Positions 23,877 to 35,673 are shown, counted from the first letter of the stretch. The stretch: 64,000 bases of DNA from Exobasidium rhododendri (GCA_026210745.1 CP110630.1:7063045-7127044), one strand, 5' to 3'. Program-made: numbers and translations. Notes: generated from the letters alone by a model not told the origin.

Positions 23877-25131
23877 TCAACGGATGTGATGACCACCATC
23901 GGCTGGACAAGCGGGGATGAGCAGGTGTCCTACGCTATCACTCGTATACATCGTCACACTCACGACCCCAGTCCGAGCCCGTCATAAAGGAAGCGCCATC
24001 ACTTGCGGTGAAGTAGATGCCTGCTGCGATCTCGTCAGGATGGGCAAAGCGATTCCTGTGCGGATGCAGTAGAGGTCAGCACTTCTATCAGTATACTTAG
24101 CTAGACTTGCTGCTACTTACATTGGCTGGTCGGTCAGGTAAATCTTCTTGGCCATCTCGAGATCAAAGCCGGGCGTCTGAAGGACTGCACGATGGGAGGT
24201 AGTGTAAACAGGATGTGAGCGTGCGATGCTAGCAGGTCTTTTTGCATGATACCTGTATGATACATACGAGGAGTCATCGTCAAGCCCGGGCTGACAGTGT
24301 TGATCCGGATATCGTGTTCTGCATTCTCCAACGCCAGTGCTCGACATCTGCAGGGAAGAATTTGTCAGGGACAGAGCTGCCTGCTGTAGAGTCAAACAGG
24401 TACGCACAGGCCAATGACACCGTGCTTGGCGGCACCTGAAAAAAGCAAGTGTCAGAGACATAGTATACCACCCTTCTTCTCATGCCGCCATCGCTCACAA
24501 TAGGCCGCCAGATGCGACTTGCCCTCGCTGCCCAATGACGACGATACGATAGTCAGGGAGCCACGTTGCAGGACTGGCTTCCAACTTGGTCCTCGATGAC
24601 TGTCGTCTCGTAGGACTCTGGGTTCCTGCTTTCGAAATTGGATGATCATGGCTTTGGCAACGCGCCAAGCTCCCTTGAGGTCCACCCGCATGATGGCGTG
24701 GTAGTCGCTGTCTTGCAGCATGTGGCCTTCCACTGGGCGGTTTGAGAGGTCAGCTCATGCTTTGGTATCCCTTTCTCGATAGTAAAAACGCACCAGTGGG
24801 ACCAGTGATGCCCGCTGTACTGATGGCGAAATCGATACGACCATGCAGAGCGACCACCTGCTGAACGAGACTGCTCAAAGACGCATCGCTGGTCACGTCC
24901 ACTTGTATGAAGGACACCTTTCCTCCAAACGTGTTCGCCGTAAGATCAGCATTGACGACCGTACAACCTGCTCGCAAGAATCGTCGTACACAGGACGCTC
25001 CAATGCCGGAAGAGCCTCCGACCTGCAAGAAGAAGAAAGAAGACAACTCATCAGCCCAGCGCGTGTCACGTCCGCTCCTCTTTCGTATAGCTGCTCACAA
25101 TGACTGCTATGAGAGAGTTACTCTTGGTCAT
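23877..25131 (-). CDS. short-chain dehydrogenase/reductase 1
   Basis: Eight exons (25099..25131, 24794..25022, 24499..24732, 24408..24435, 24268..24347, 24121..24184, 23964..24055, 23877..23902) give 261 residues. The Rossmann motif GGSSGIG follows the first splice; the catalytic Ser is in IVSSSLG and the active-site Tyr and Lys in AAYCAAKHG, with SPG and the usual C-terminal loop after it. I splice the last exon because it yields the conserved GSDWxxDGG ending; reading through instead ends at 23938 with the same total length and without that motif. A segment with RDDS...PVLQRGSL before the catalytic Ser is shared with the second SDR. The gene is divergent from the flavin monooxygenase and probably oxidises an alcohol intermediate. 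Confidence 0.85.
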
Positions 25132-25439
25132 GGTGGGCGCGTATGAGTGGGAGGGAGACTGAGAGAAGAGTCTGCTACCTTTCATTGAAGCTTACACAGC
25201 GAGCGCTCTGTCAAGACGACGCCGGTCAGGTCGCTAGCTCAGTCTGTGTGTGTGCGACATTTTTCCCCTCTCGGCTCCGGCAGCTTCGGGTCGGTCAAAG
25301 TCTAATTCGCAGCCGCGTCGGACAATTGACAATTAGGCTCTTTGCTGCGCTCTTTCAGGAACGCCTTCGGTCGCTCGACTCGTTTAAAGGAGGGGCTCCA
25401 CTTCCTTGTCGGACGTAAGGCCCCATCCATTACTTCGCC
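25132..25439. promoter_or_regulatory. divergent promoter between SDR1 and FMO
   Basis: A 308-bp spacer between two starts. It contains the cluster motif at 25315-25325, a CAATTG next to it, and a degenerate variant (GGTCGGTCAAA) near 25290. Confidence 0.55.
25315..25325 (-). promoter_or_regulatory. cluster motif site, SDR1/FMO promoter
   Basis: Plus strand GCGTCGGACAA, the complement of TTGTCCGACGC. With the next three bases it forms a 14-mer (GCGTCGGACAATTG) whose exact complement occurs at 29484-29497. Confidence 0.55.
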
Positions 25440-27971
25440 ATGCCTGTACCATCGTACACAACGTCCAAGATCGTGTCCACGATTGGCCATCTTCCTGGGT
25501 CTCTGCCATCTCAGCCCATTGCCGAGACGGTAGATCCATGTGATGTGGCTGCTCAAGTGGTCGAGAAGCTCAATGCAGGCACAGTAGAGGAAGGACTGTT
25601 CACCAAAGACGCTTTCTGGCGAGATCAGTTCACTCTGACACAGAACATGCGTACCTTCCACTCGTCCACCAGCATCGTCTCCGCATGGAACGATGTCGCA
25701 TCGCACTTTCGTCCGCGTTCCTTCCGGTTGAGCCCGGGCTCCTCGATGCGCTACCCGACATGGATAACGGCTACATTTACATTCGAAAGCAGCACGACAC
25801 CCGTGGCGGAATGTTCGGGCATCCTGTAGTGAGTACCCGTGACAGCTTTATGTATCCAGCCCTCGTAAAATTATGCCAATCTCTGCCTCGGCATCATCAG
25901 CTTGGTGCTTGTGGAGGAAGAATGGAAGATCTGGCTGTTCCTGACATGCCTGGAAGATTTCCAAGGGCACAAAGGCGTGGATTTGCGCACGGTAGACACA
26001 GACGTCCTTAGAGCTACTCCCGAATATCTGCAGCCGGTGCCGAGCCATATCATTAAGGGTGTCAATGGAGTCAACGGCGCTCCAAGGGCCAATGGGAGTA
26101 GTGGCGAGGTCAAGAAAAGTAATGGGACTAACGGTGTCAATGGCAGTAACGGACATCACACGAGGGAGGACTCGAAAGATCCTAGTGAGGGCGTCTACGA
26201 TGTCGCTATAGTAGGAGGTGGACAAGCCGGCTTAGGAACAGCAGGTTGGTGCAAGAGCTATGGACTGAAGTACGTCGTACTCGAACGCAACAGCAAGATT
26301 GGCGAGAACTGGACAAAGAGATACGACAGCGCCAAGCTGCATACATCGCATCGCTTCAGTGAGTGGCGTGTGTAGATAGTGTATATAGTACTACAATGTG
26401 GAGCTGATCATCTCACACATGCAGACGACCTTCCTTTTGGACCGACGTTCACAAAGGACGACCCTGACTGGCTCACCACGAAAGCCCTGTCAGACGGTTA
26501 TCGCAAGTACGTCGATGCGTTTGGAATCGTGAGTGTTGGGCTATTCTTTGTCGATTACCTCATGCTCAAAGCTTGACCGTTCATCAGAACGTGTGGACAT
26601 CGTCAACACTGGTACAACCTGCAGCCTATGAGCAAGACACAAAGACGTGGACGTTGCAGGTGGAGCGGGAGGGAAGCCCCGTCACTCTCCGCGCCTCTCA
26701 CATCGTCCTCGCCAATGGACTGCACGGCGCCGTACCGTTCACCCCTTCCTACCCCAACGTGGAGCACTATCGCGGCACGTCGATACACAGTGCAAACTAC
26801 AAGAATTGCAAGTCGTTTGCCGGCAAGTCAGGCATCGTAGTCGGCACCGCAAACACGGGACACGATGTGGCACAGGACATGTACAATGCTCAACTCAGTC
26901 AAGTCACTATGGTGCAGAGGGGGTGAGTGCGTTTGGAGTCCTATCGAGTGCGCATCTCCTCTGACAAACATTTCTCATCAGCGCTACCTATGTAGTCCCA
27001 CGGGAGCACTTTGTATCGCTCTTCGACCTGACATGGAACGACCAGATCCCGTCTGAGCTGTCTGATCGCTTCTTCTGGAGCACGCCTACCGCAATCAGTC
27101 GACTGATGACAAGCGCTTATCTCCATCCGTTGTCAGCCGAAGTCCCGTGAGTGCTCCACTTCAGTCACTAATCTGCTCATGTTGACCCTTCTCTCAATCA
27201 CCTCTCCTACAGCGAGCGCTGGAAGGCACTCGAAAACGTCGGCTTCAACGTCGACATACAGGGCGACTTCGTAGATCACCTTCTCGTTCGATTCGGAGGT
27301 CACTACATGTGCGTTGTCGAGGCTTTTCCTCCCTTTGTGACATCTCATTATGCTCACACACGTCTCATTCTTCATCCTTCATACAGGGACTGCGGAACGT
27401 CGCGAATCATTGCAGATGGACACATCAAGGTAAAGGGTCAAAGTGCAATCTCTGGCTACACTGCTACTGGCCTCAAGTTCGCCGATGGGACTACGTTGGA
27501 CGCCGATCTGATCGTTTGGTGTACCGGGTGAGTTCCGCCTCTCGCTAAATCGTTCCTGCGAAAGCGCCCATCTCTGACACATATCCTTCCACAGCTTTGA
27601 AGAGGGAATCAGTGAAGCTGTGCGTCCGATCCTTGGCGAGAAGGTGATGAAGCAGTTGAAGCCATACGTGCGTAGTGTCGCCAGAGTGTATACGTCTGTG
27701 GTCATCCTTGCTGATCTGTTTTATCTGTGACCATCAGTGGGGCGTGGATGAGGAGGGTGAGGTGAAGGGTGCCTTTGTTCCTTCTGGCGTGGAGCATTGC
27801 TGGCTAGCTGGAGGCGGCTGCTCTCATGCAAGGTGAGGCACAGACTCAGCATGTCTTGTGTAATAAGCGTGTGTGTTCTGACTTTTTCTGTGCAGGTACT
27901 TTACTCGGTTCATCGCATTGCAAATCCAGGCCGAGAAGTTGGGTATACCGATGGATCCGTACTACACATAG
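25440..27971 (+). CDS. flavin-containing monooxygenase (FMO/Baeyer-Villiger type)
   Basis: Ten exons (25440..25828, 25901..26358, 26425..26528, 26588..26922, 26982..27146, 27213..27308, 27387..27527, 27595..27667, 27738..27832, 27896..27971) give 643 residues. Residues 1-190 form an N-terminal domain seen in fungal FMO-like proteins; a low-complexity linker rich in Asn, Gly and Val (about 195-225) follows. FAD binding is in VGGGQAGLG near residue 235, the FMO/BVMO-like segment in YRGTSIHSANY, and NADPH binding in VVGTANTG. The C terminus has WLAGGGCSHARYFTRF. The enzyme inserts one oxygen atom, either into a ketone or onto a heteroatom. Sharing a promoter with an SDR suggests alcohol-to-ketone oxidation followed by ester formation (inference). 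Confidence 0.88.
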
Positions 27972-28116
27972 AAGTGTCTTCCCTTCTCTTTGTACTGGAT
28001 CCGTACTACACGTAGATGTCTCTCACTCTCCCATGTACCTGAAATAGACATCATCTTATCGAGGCTCTCCTATGTATCTGATACAAATATCATCTTGTCA
28101 ATCTCAATATGGGTTG

Positions 28117-29316
28117 CTAGTGCGCACTCCAGCCAGCATCTAGATACATGTTTGTGCCTGTGACAAAAGAGGCTTCATCGGAACAGAGAAAGTAACACGC
28201 AGATGCAATCTCATCTGGATGGGCAAAACGCTTGATTGCCTGCTGAGCGAGGTACTGCTGGACGTTGGCAAAGTCAAAGCCTTCTGCGAGCATGATAGGC
28301 GTGTAGACGCAGCCCTGTTTGCGATGTAGCAAGAGAAGAGGATTGTAGTAGGAGAAGAGGCTCAGTCAGCCTCTTCCTCAAGTCGCCTCCTCTCATCGTC
28401 GTATTCATCACTCACAGGGCTGATCGTATTGATGCGAATGCAATGCTCTACATTCTCGAGGCAGAATGTTTTCGAGATGCCGTTGACCTGCTTACCTTTC
28501 AGTCTCTAGAACTCTTTCTAGCGCTGTGATCACTTTGACAAAACTACTCACCCCGTGCTTTGCGGCCACTGTAGGACGAGAAAGAAGAAATCGTGATTAG
28601 AGTTAGCCACAGATTCTCTCTCTTCCTGCCAGCCTGCACGTACCGTAGCCACCCATATAGACGGATGCGTACATGCCGTTGACCGACGCAATGTTGACCA
28701 GACTGCCACGTTGACGGACTGGTTGCAAGCCTAGGTCGCTGTCGTCTCGAAGCTGTCTCGGCTTTTGTCCTCTCCAGTGAGTGACGAGCGCTTTGGTAAG
28801 GTAGAAGGTCCCGCTGAGGTCGATGTCCATGACTTTCTGCCAGTCTGCGCGTCGAATCTCATGGGCCAAGGACGTCGGCCCGCCGATTCCTGCACCTGCT
28901 ATGTGCATTACATCAAGAGTCAGTATGTCCTCATCACCGAACATTGTCTACATTCAACCCACAGTGCACGGCAAAGTCGAGTCGGCCGTAGTATGCTGAG
29001 GCGCTTTCGACGAGCGCCTGCACACTATCTTCGTCTGCGATGTCAACAGCGATGAAGATGCACTGCGCACCATTCGAGTTGAGCCGCTTCTGGAGCTCCT
29101 TGCCCAGCTTCTCGTTTCGATCGGCGATGATCACCTTTGGATGCCCCCGCCTCACAAACTCTTCCACTGTCGCCTTGCCGATGCCACTAGCGCCGCCGCT
29201 CTTCAGTAATACGATTCAGGTCAGCTAATATTCCCCTGCTCTGTCTCACTGGCCACACTCACCACCAACGTCACCAGGTCAGCTTGATCAACATTCAGAT
29301 ACGGAGAGTCTACCAT
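28117..29316 (-). CDS. short-chain dehydrogenase/reductase 2
   Basis: Six exons (29263..29316, 28963..29200, 28644..28898, 28552..28568, 28416..28487, 28117..28314) give 277 residues. The Rossmann motif SGGASGIG starts right after the first splice; the catalytic Ser lies in NIASVNG, Tyr and Lys in GGYVAAKHG, then INTISPG, and the C-terminal VTGTNMYLDAGW. The fourth exon is 17 nt and carries AAKHG, so the active-site Lys depends on a microexon. The insertion with RDDS and PVRQRGSL and several intron positions match SDR1, so the two are paralogues. The 3' end of the gene lies 145 bp from the convergent FMO gene. It is divergent from the CocE-type hydrolase. Confidence 0.88.
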
Positions 29317-29618
29317 GATGTATGTCGAAGCTGCGCAGCGTGAAGGTCTCCTTCGTCTCGGCACTTGATTGGCTTTAACGTTCCTCCAACCTGATCCAGT
29401 CGGATAATTGCATTGATTTATGACTTTGTATACTCACCGAAGCCATCGGCACGCGAGGAATAAGCTTTTGCACAGAAAGTGGGCAATTGTCCGACGCGTT
29501 GTTCCTCTCCCACGCATGCCTCTCTTTCTTATTCTACCGAAGGGCTTATATATCATAGCAATATGTGTCGCAGCGATCTGCCTTTCGTTCGCGCAAATCT
29601 AAGGACATCATCTCACAA
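29317..29618. promoter_or_regulatory. divergent promoter between SDR2 and CocE-type gene
   Basis: A 302-bp spacer. It holds the cluster motif at 29487-29497 and a one-base variant (GTCGGATAA) at 29399-29407, followed by ATTG as at 25315. Confidence 0.55.
29487..29497 (+). promoter_or_regulatory. cluster motif site, SDR2/CocE promoter
   Basis: TTGTCCGACGC, about 120 bp before the hydrolase start and 170 bp from the SDR2 start. Preceded by CAA, giving the 14-mer shared in inverse orientation with the SDR1/FMO promoter. Confidence 0.55.
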
Positions 29619-32036
29619 ATGGCACCCACAAAGGTAGACGGCGACTACGCCAAGAGTACAGGAGGCTTCGACAACGACTTTTCCTTTGCTGTGTCGAAAG
29701 CGCCCCCTTTTGAAAATTATGGCTTCCCCATGATCACCGAGTTCAAAGTCGCCTTTTGTGAACTCGAGAAGCCCGACGTTCATCCGGAGAAGACGCAGTA
29801 CCAGGGCAGTCCAAAGACAAGCACGGTTGTGCTGCCGGCAGGGCATGTCAAGGCAGAAGGATTCGGAAGGAAGCCACTCCCTTGCGACATGCACTACGAT
29901 CGAAACATCCAGATTGCCATGCGAGACGGAACAAAGATCTATGTCGACGTCTTCCGACCCGTGACGACGGACATTGTACCGACAATCATCGCCTGGTCGC
30001 CGTATGGAAAGACAGGAACAGGAGACATGACCTAGTGAGCCTGCGCATTGCAGTGAGGAGGGACTTGTGCCACGCCCTTCTGACGCTGATTTATTCGTCG
30101 CAGCGACAAGACCGGGCCGTACAACTGCGGCATCAGCCCGGACAGTGTCTCTGGCTACCATCAGTTTGAGGCGCCTGATCCCGCCGGTGAGTACTGAGTG
30201 TGAGAGCAGTATCTTGCATGTCGACTCACCCTCGCTTCTTCACACTCACTTCAGAGTGGACACATCGCGGCTATGCGGTGATCAATGTCGACGCCCGTGG
30301 TGCATTCGACTCGGAGGGTCACATGATGCGCTGGGGTCCACAGGAAGCGCTCGATATATATGACACGACACAGTGGGCCGTCGAGCAGGACTGGAGCAAC
30401 AAAGCGGTGACAATGTCGGGCAACTCGTGGCTCGCTGTGGCACAAATTAACGCCGCCGCTCGATGTGCTCATCCTGCATTGAAGTGCATCGCCCCGTGGG
30501 AGGGCCATTCTGTGGGTACACTATGCCCAGTCCGATGGTTCACATTGCTATTGCTAACTCATGTATATACTCAGGACCACTACAAGGACGTCATGGTGCG
30601 GGGCGGCATTCCTCAGGTGGCGTTTGGCAATTGGATGCAAAGCACGCTGGTCGGACGCAACAAGATGGAAGACACGGCAGCGATGGCGAAACTGCATCCG
30701 TTCCACGACAAGTACTGGAAGACGAAAGCGATTCCCGTGCAGGACATCACTGTTCCCATGTATCTCGTAGCTTCCTATTCGTCCTTCATCCACACCGCTG
30801 GATCATTGCGAACGTGGAAGGAGGCAAAGAGCAAGGAAAAGTGGATCCGCTTCCACAATGCGCAGGAGTGGTCCGACTTGTACACGCCGTGAGTGGTATA
30901 GAAGATCAACGCCGTGATCCTTCTTACTTACACCAATAATAGAGCAAACGTGGACGACCTGCAGAAGTTCTACGACTACTACTTGAAAGGGATCGACAAC
31001 GGGTGGAATGCGACTGCGCCTGTCCGCCTCTCCCTCATCTCCTTTCACGGCAAGGACAAAGATGTAGTGAACCGAGCCGAAGTAGCGTATCCCTTGACCA
31101 GACAGAAGCTCGTCTCGTTCCATCTCGACTCCTCTTCACTGTCCATGTCATCGTCGCAAGTCACTGCTGCTGCACTTGCGTCCTACGAGAGTCACCACCT
31201 CGTTGACTGCCTCGACTTTGCATGGAAGGCAGACAGGTGTGAGTGAAGGAAGAAATGCGGAGTACGACATACCCGCTCACCCCTCTTTAATACTACTGCA
31301 GACACCGAGATAGCAGGATACCCCGTCGTGAAGCTCTGGGTGTCGTGCCAGGAGAGTGACGACATGGACATACGCGTGCAGCTGCGCAAGAAGGACTTCA
31401 ACGGCAACCTCCTCATGCACAAGAACTTTGTCAAGGAGGAAGGCGGGGACAAGGTGCTGACGTGCCTTGGCCAAGACGAAGACATCTACGACTTTGAGCA
31501 GGTCAACATTCACCACTTCTTAGGCTCAACCGGGATGCTGCGAGCGTCTCATGCTGCTACGTACAACGAGGCAAAGTCGACGGTCAACGAACCATTCTAC
31601 GACCATGTGAGTGTGTCCCTGGTGGTATTCGTTATGTAGAGGACAGGTGCTGAATATATGAACAAACGCAGGACCGGTCGGTGAGCATCCCTCCTGGCAC
31701 CGTCATTTCCCTGCGAATCGGATTCTGGCCGACTGGAATGACATTGGATGCTGGGGAAAGCTTGGTCCTTCGTGTGGCGGGACACTCGTTGGTCTTGCCA
31801 GAGGTGAGATGTAGAGTCTGCACTGTGTAGATCTGAGCTGATTTTGTTCTTGCATCGCAGTTCAAGGTAATGACGCCCGATCGACCTACAGACTTCAACA
31901 AGGGCCGTCATACGGTGAGCGAGAAGAGTGATCGACGTCCCACTTCTCTCTTATACTTACTCACACTTTATATCTGAAGGTCCACACTGGCGGCCAGTAC
32001 GACTCACAGCTGATCGTTCCCGTCGTAAACTACTGA
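29619..32036 (+). CDS. CocE/NonD-type (X-Pro dipeptidyl-peptidase S15 family) hydrolase
   Basis: Nine exons (29619..30034, 30104..30186, 30255..30511, 30575..30888, 30943..31238, 31302..31606, 31672..31803, 31861..31914, 31980..32036) give 637 residues. The core reads IAMRDGTKIYVDVFRP, then WSPYGK, RGYAVINVDARG and the nucleophile motif GNSWLA with Ser224. A C-terminal jelly-roll (from about residue 400) carries the SIPPGTV and GG-QYDSQL segments typical of CocE-like esterases. No signal peptide is seen, so it is probably cytosolic. In this cluster it could cleave the ester made by the monooxygenase; amide or peptide substrates remain possible. Confidence 0.88.
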
Positions 32037-33092
32037 GATCAGTGTTTCTTGGTGCTTCCCTTCTCTGACTTATACGCATGTGATGCGATGTCTGCTTGCG
32101 AAATGAATAGATCACCTTTCTCCCCCCTCCTGTCTACAAGTGCAATCGAGTCTTGCCGTGGGCGATGTACAACTCCTTCCACGTCATGCCAAAGATACGC
32201 TTGTCAGACTTGACTTTTTGGTGATACTGGGTGGCGGCCTTGCTGCCTTGATTAGGTGCCGTATCGCACGTCCTTGAAAGCTTCCTCCCGACTAGTGTGA
32301 CACCACCACACACAAATTGGCGCATGATCAGACCACCCGGTATCATATCGTCATTGTATCATCGTCTCTCGTCCACATCGGTACTGCATGACCACACGAT
32401 GCCCGGGCCAGCCAATCATCATAACCTAATTTTCGACGCGAAAGATAGAGGGAGAACAAGCACGCTTGAAAACAGTGGGGTAGCCATAGCACGCACAAAA
32501 TAAAGTTTGGCGCATCTCGATTGATGTCATAGCGAATTTTATTTTACTCACCGTGTTTCTCGTTTAACCTTTCTCTCCTGTCGTGCGTTTATTTTGTTCG
32601 CCGCGACTTCTAATTGCACACACAGACTGCTACGATTCCGGTAAATTGTGTGGAGTAGAATTACTGTGACGCTCTTTGCGCGTCTTTTTGCCTTGGAGTT
32701 TATGCACCGACCGCGTGATTCGGACGAGTACAGAGGGAAATCCCCGACGAATCTGCTGCAGACGACGAAGGTCAGCGTGTAGGTGTGCTTGCGACTCACT
32801 TTGTGGGGAAGTAGACTAGTCTATCAATCGCATGCAAACAGTCCCGAGTCGTTTACAAGACCACAACCAAGTCCATTACAAGACCACACCGCTCCGGGAA
32901 AAGACCGTGTGAGCGCTCTCAAGGAAATATACGCAGGACGTACGTCATTGAAGGCGAGGTGTTGATAAATGGTCTTCCATATCGCACCCACCTTCTTTCT
33001 TTCTTCTCCTCACCTTCATCGTAGACTACTCTTACTAACATCAAATCAACGACCGAAATCGTCTATTCTCGCATCCCTCCTCTTCTTTGACC
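32037..33092. other. intergenic region with duplicated upstream block
   Basis: About 1 kb between the CocE-type gene and the first Cys-rich paralogue. The stretch 32513-32590 is closely repeated at 35001-35080 upstream of the second paralogue, including a shared TGATGTCATAGCG core. No coding sequence seen. Confidence 0.6.
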
Positions 33093-34256
33093 ATGAGTTT
33101 CCGCTGTGAATCGAACAATGTGACGCTGATCGGCAGCTGTTGCACACAACCCTACAACTCAACATCCGATCCTTCCGCTGACTATTTTTCGTGCAATTTT
33201 CCCGACGAACAGGGCATCTCCAGCTGCCGAATCAATGTCACCGCTTTCGCAGGTTCCAATGCAGGAATTAGATGCATCATGCCAGCAGCAAACGCAAACA
33301 GTTCCAGACGGACCAAGCCCAATTCCAAGCTCCACTGGGCAACGTATCTGCTAGCGACGGTGCTGCTCTTCATGCTCGTCAACGTCGCAGGCGCAGTGAA
33401 CAACATGGCTGCTATATCGCCAGATGGACGGTGTGGATGCTCTACTTGCGACCCTTCCAAGCTTCTAGTCGCAATGACGGTAGGCTACTACTCGGACATC
33501 ACTTGCCAGTCTCATCTGAAGACAGTGCAATACGCTGCCTTCAGTGACTCACCCCCTGGTTGTGCGTCTTGCAGTGCCGCCAAATTGCCATCCCTTCCGA
33601 CTGTGTATGCGAAGATCCTCTCTGACAACGGCAAAGTGCAGACTGTCTTTTCTTGCGATCAGGTGTGTCCGCCAGGGAAGATCAATTCACCACTTGCCAC
33701 TCTCGACGCAGGAAATGGTGCCTGTGTTCAGCTGATGGCACTCAAAGGAAATGAAGGGGTGGCGGTGTACAACGCTGGTGGATCTCCAGATCCACGCCTC
33801 TCTTTGAAAGTGGCAAAGAGTCTTTCTGCTAGATCGGAAAAGGAGAAAATAACCTGCAAGGGCTTCAAGATAGACTCGCAAGTAAATACATACACCGCTG
33901 GCATCGTCGTTTCTCCCACGGTGAATTGTCAGAATTCAGCCACCCCGTGCATCATCTCCAAGTCGGACCAACACACAACATCCGTGACAACATCCTACTC
34001 TGTAACAGCAGGAGACGACGTGTTCGGAATAAAGGCAGAAGCCACCTTTGGCCAGGACTATACTGATTCGGAAGCTACCACGATTCAAGAGTCAGTATCG
34101 GTGCCAATCAATCAGGAAGGCTACTTGGCCGTGTACTCCGCCGCCACTTTCTTCACCGGTACGTACATAGGCTGCAAAGGCGGAGATCAGGCGGGAACTG
34201 CTTTAGTGCCGAAGAAGAATGGCGTAATCTACCAGTTAGTCCTCACGAACGAGTGA
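33093..34256 (+). CDS. Cys-rich tandem family protein, copy 1
   Basis: A single-exon 387-residue protein of a family I do not recognise. It starts at 33093 (MSFRCES) to match the CES start of its paralogues; an in-frame Met two codons upstream is possible. The N-terminal domain has six Cys in the pattern C-x10-CC-x16-C-x10-C-x15-C, with N-glycosylation sequons. A hydrophobic segment (about residues 81-101) ending in VAGA looks like a membrane or signal sequence placed internally. A second Cys-rich domain follows (about 108-235), then a basic linker with dibasic-poor RSEKEK, then a C-terminal Ser/Thr-rich beta-like domain beginning ITCKGF (about 252-387). Function unknown; a surface or secreted role is inferred. 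Confidence 0.75.
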   Translation: MSFRCESNNVTLIGSCCTQPYNSTSDPSADYFSCNFPDEQGISSCRINVTAFAGSNAGIRCIMPAANANSSRRTKPNSKLHWATYLLATVLLFMLVNVAGAVNNMAAISPDGRCGCSTCDPSKLLVAMTVGYYSDITCQSHLKTVQYAAFSDSPPGCASCSAAKLPSLPTVYAKILSDNGKVQTVFSCDQVCPPGKINSPLATLDAGNGACVQLMALKGNEGVAVYNAGGSPDPRLSLKVAKSLSARSEKEKITCKGFKIDSQVNTYTAGIVVSPTVNCQNSATPCIISKSDQHTTSVTTSYSVTAGDDVFGIKAEATFGQDYTDSEATTIQESVSVPINQEGYLAVYSAATFFTGTYIGCKGGDQAGTALVPKKNGVIYQLVLTNE

Positions 34257-35673
34257 GTATCAGATCTTCACCATCTTCCTTCTTCATTATCCCTTCTCTC
34301 TCGTGTCTCCTTTGCCCTTGCTCTACTGTCTCCCTACTTGATCTTATCTCGATCATCCCTTGTTATTCCCTCCCCCAAACTCTTCACAATTCATATCGCT
34401 ACAGCACACTGTCTTTGAATCTGATAGCTGCAAAGAAGTCCGCCCTCTCGCTTCGCAACTTCCTCTCTTCTCCACTTGCGCCCTTCAGACTCTTCTCGCT
34501 CTTTAGCTATCCTCCTTTTTTCGTCTTGCCATCTCTTCTTCTTTTTGGGAGACTACCTTTACTCACATGTTAGCGATGTAAATCGGCGTAGTACACTATC
34601 AGACGTTTTCTACATAAATATACGGAATACTAGGGTAACCATGCTGACGGACGTGATTCCCCTTATTTTGAGAAGTATTGCAGTGCGACTAGGGAGGCCA
34701 CTTTACGCTTCATCGACACTTATTTCAGAGACTCGTCCATGGCGAACTTCTGCACAGACTGACGTGAATATGTAATTATTGCAGTCGCTCTGAACTCGCG
34801 CGTGGCCAGACTACAGGTCTATGGTCGTCTTTCAGTCCAGCTTACATCGACGTGGTTAATGCGCGACAGCATGGTCAAAGCAATGGTCTGACAATGTGTC
34901 GTCCGGGAACATGCAGCCTGCCTACTATGTCATCGACGCAAGGGAGATTAAGGCGGCCACACCTGAGACAGTGCATTGGTAGCACGCGAATTAGAGTTTA
35001 GCACATTTGAGCTGATGTCATAGCGGGCATTTCTTTTACTCGGTGTTTTTCTCTTTTTTTAATCTTCCTCTGCTGTCGTGCCGTAGTTCGGTGAGAGTAA
35101 TATTACCTACCCCGCTCCACTTCCCGCAGGGAGAGCTGATACTTCGAGGTAAGTCGAGCTATGGCTCTGTACTAGCTGGGATCTTATCTGTGTACTGACC
35201 GCATGGAAACTTGCATCATTGATAGGTGAGACGGCAATATGTCATGGAGATTGCCACCATACCTCTTGTGAACATATAGACTAAGTGGATGCACCGACCG
35301 CATGCAAATTTTGGCTTCGATGACGACCGAGTACACTGCGCGAGTGAGAGTGGGGAGAACGTGACAAGCAGTGCTGTGATACTTTCTTTCTGAGCAGTTA
35401 TTTGAGTTTGAACCGCATGGGACAGCTATCAATATCTGACGACGAGAAGGGTGCAAGCGATAGCCGAGTAGCATCCGAGAAGCATGCTGCTGCTATCGCT
35501 ATGCATCTCCTATAGGCTGCGTCTTTCGTATGACCACAATCTAGTAGTCAGACATCTATATAAAGATACGGAAAGAAGCGACCTCTTCTCATTTTTTTTC
35601 CCATCTCAACATCCCCTCATCTTCCGAACAAGCACACCGACCGCTCTCATCCTTTCGCATTCTTCCTTCCATC
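34257..35673. other. intergenic region within the tandem array
   Basis: A C/T-rich 3' tract (about 34260-34560), no coding sign, then the second copy of the upstream block at 35001-35080. A TATATAAA box lies at about 35558-35566, roughly 110 bp before the second copy's start. Confidence 0.5.

Noticed and set aside
23938-23963. Unspliced end for SDR1
   Set aside because: It gives the same total length but loses the DGG ending typical of the family, which the splice to 23902 supplies.
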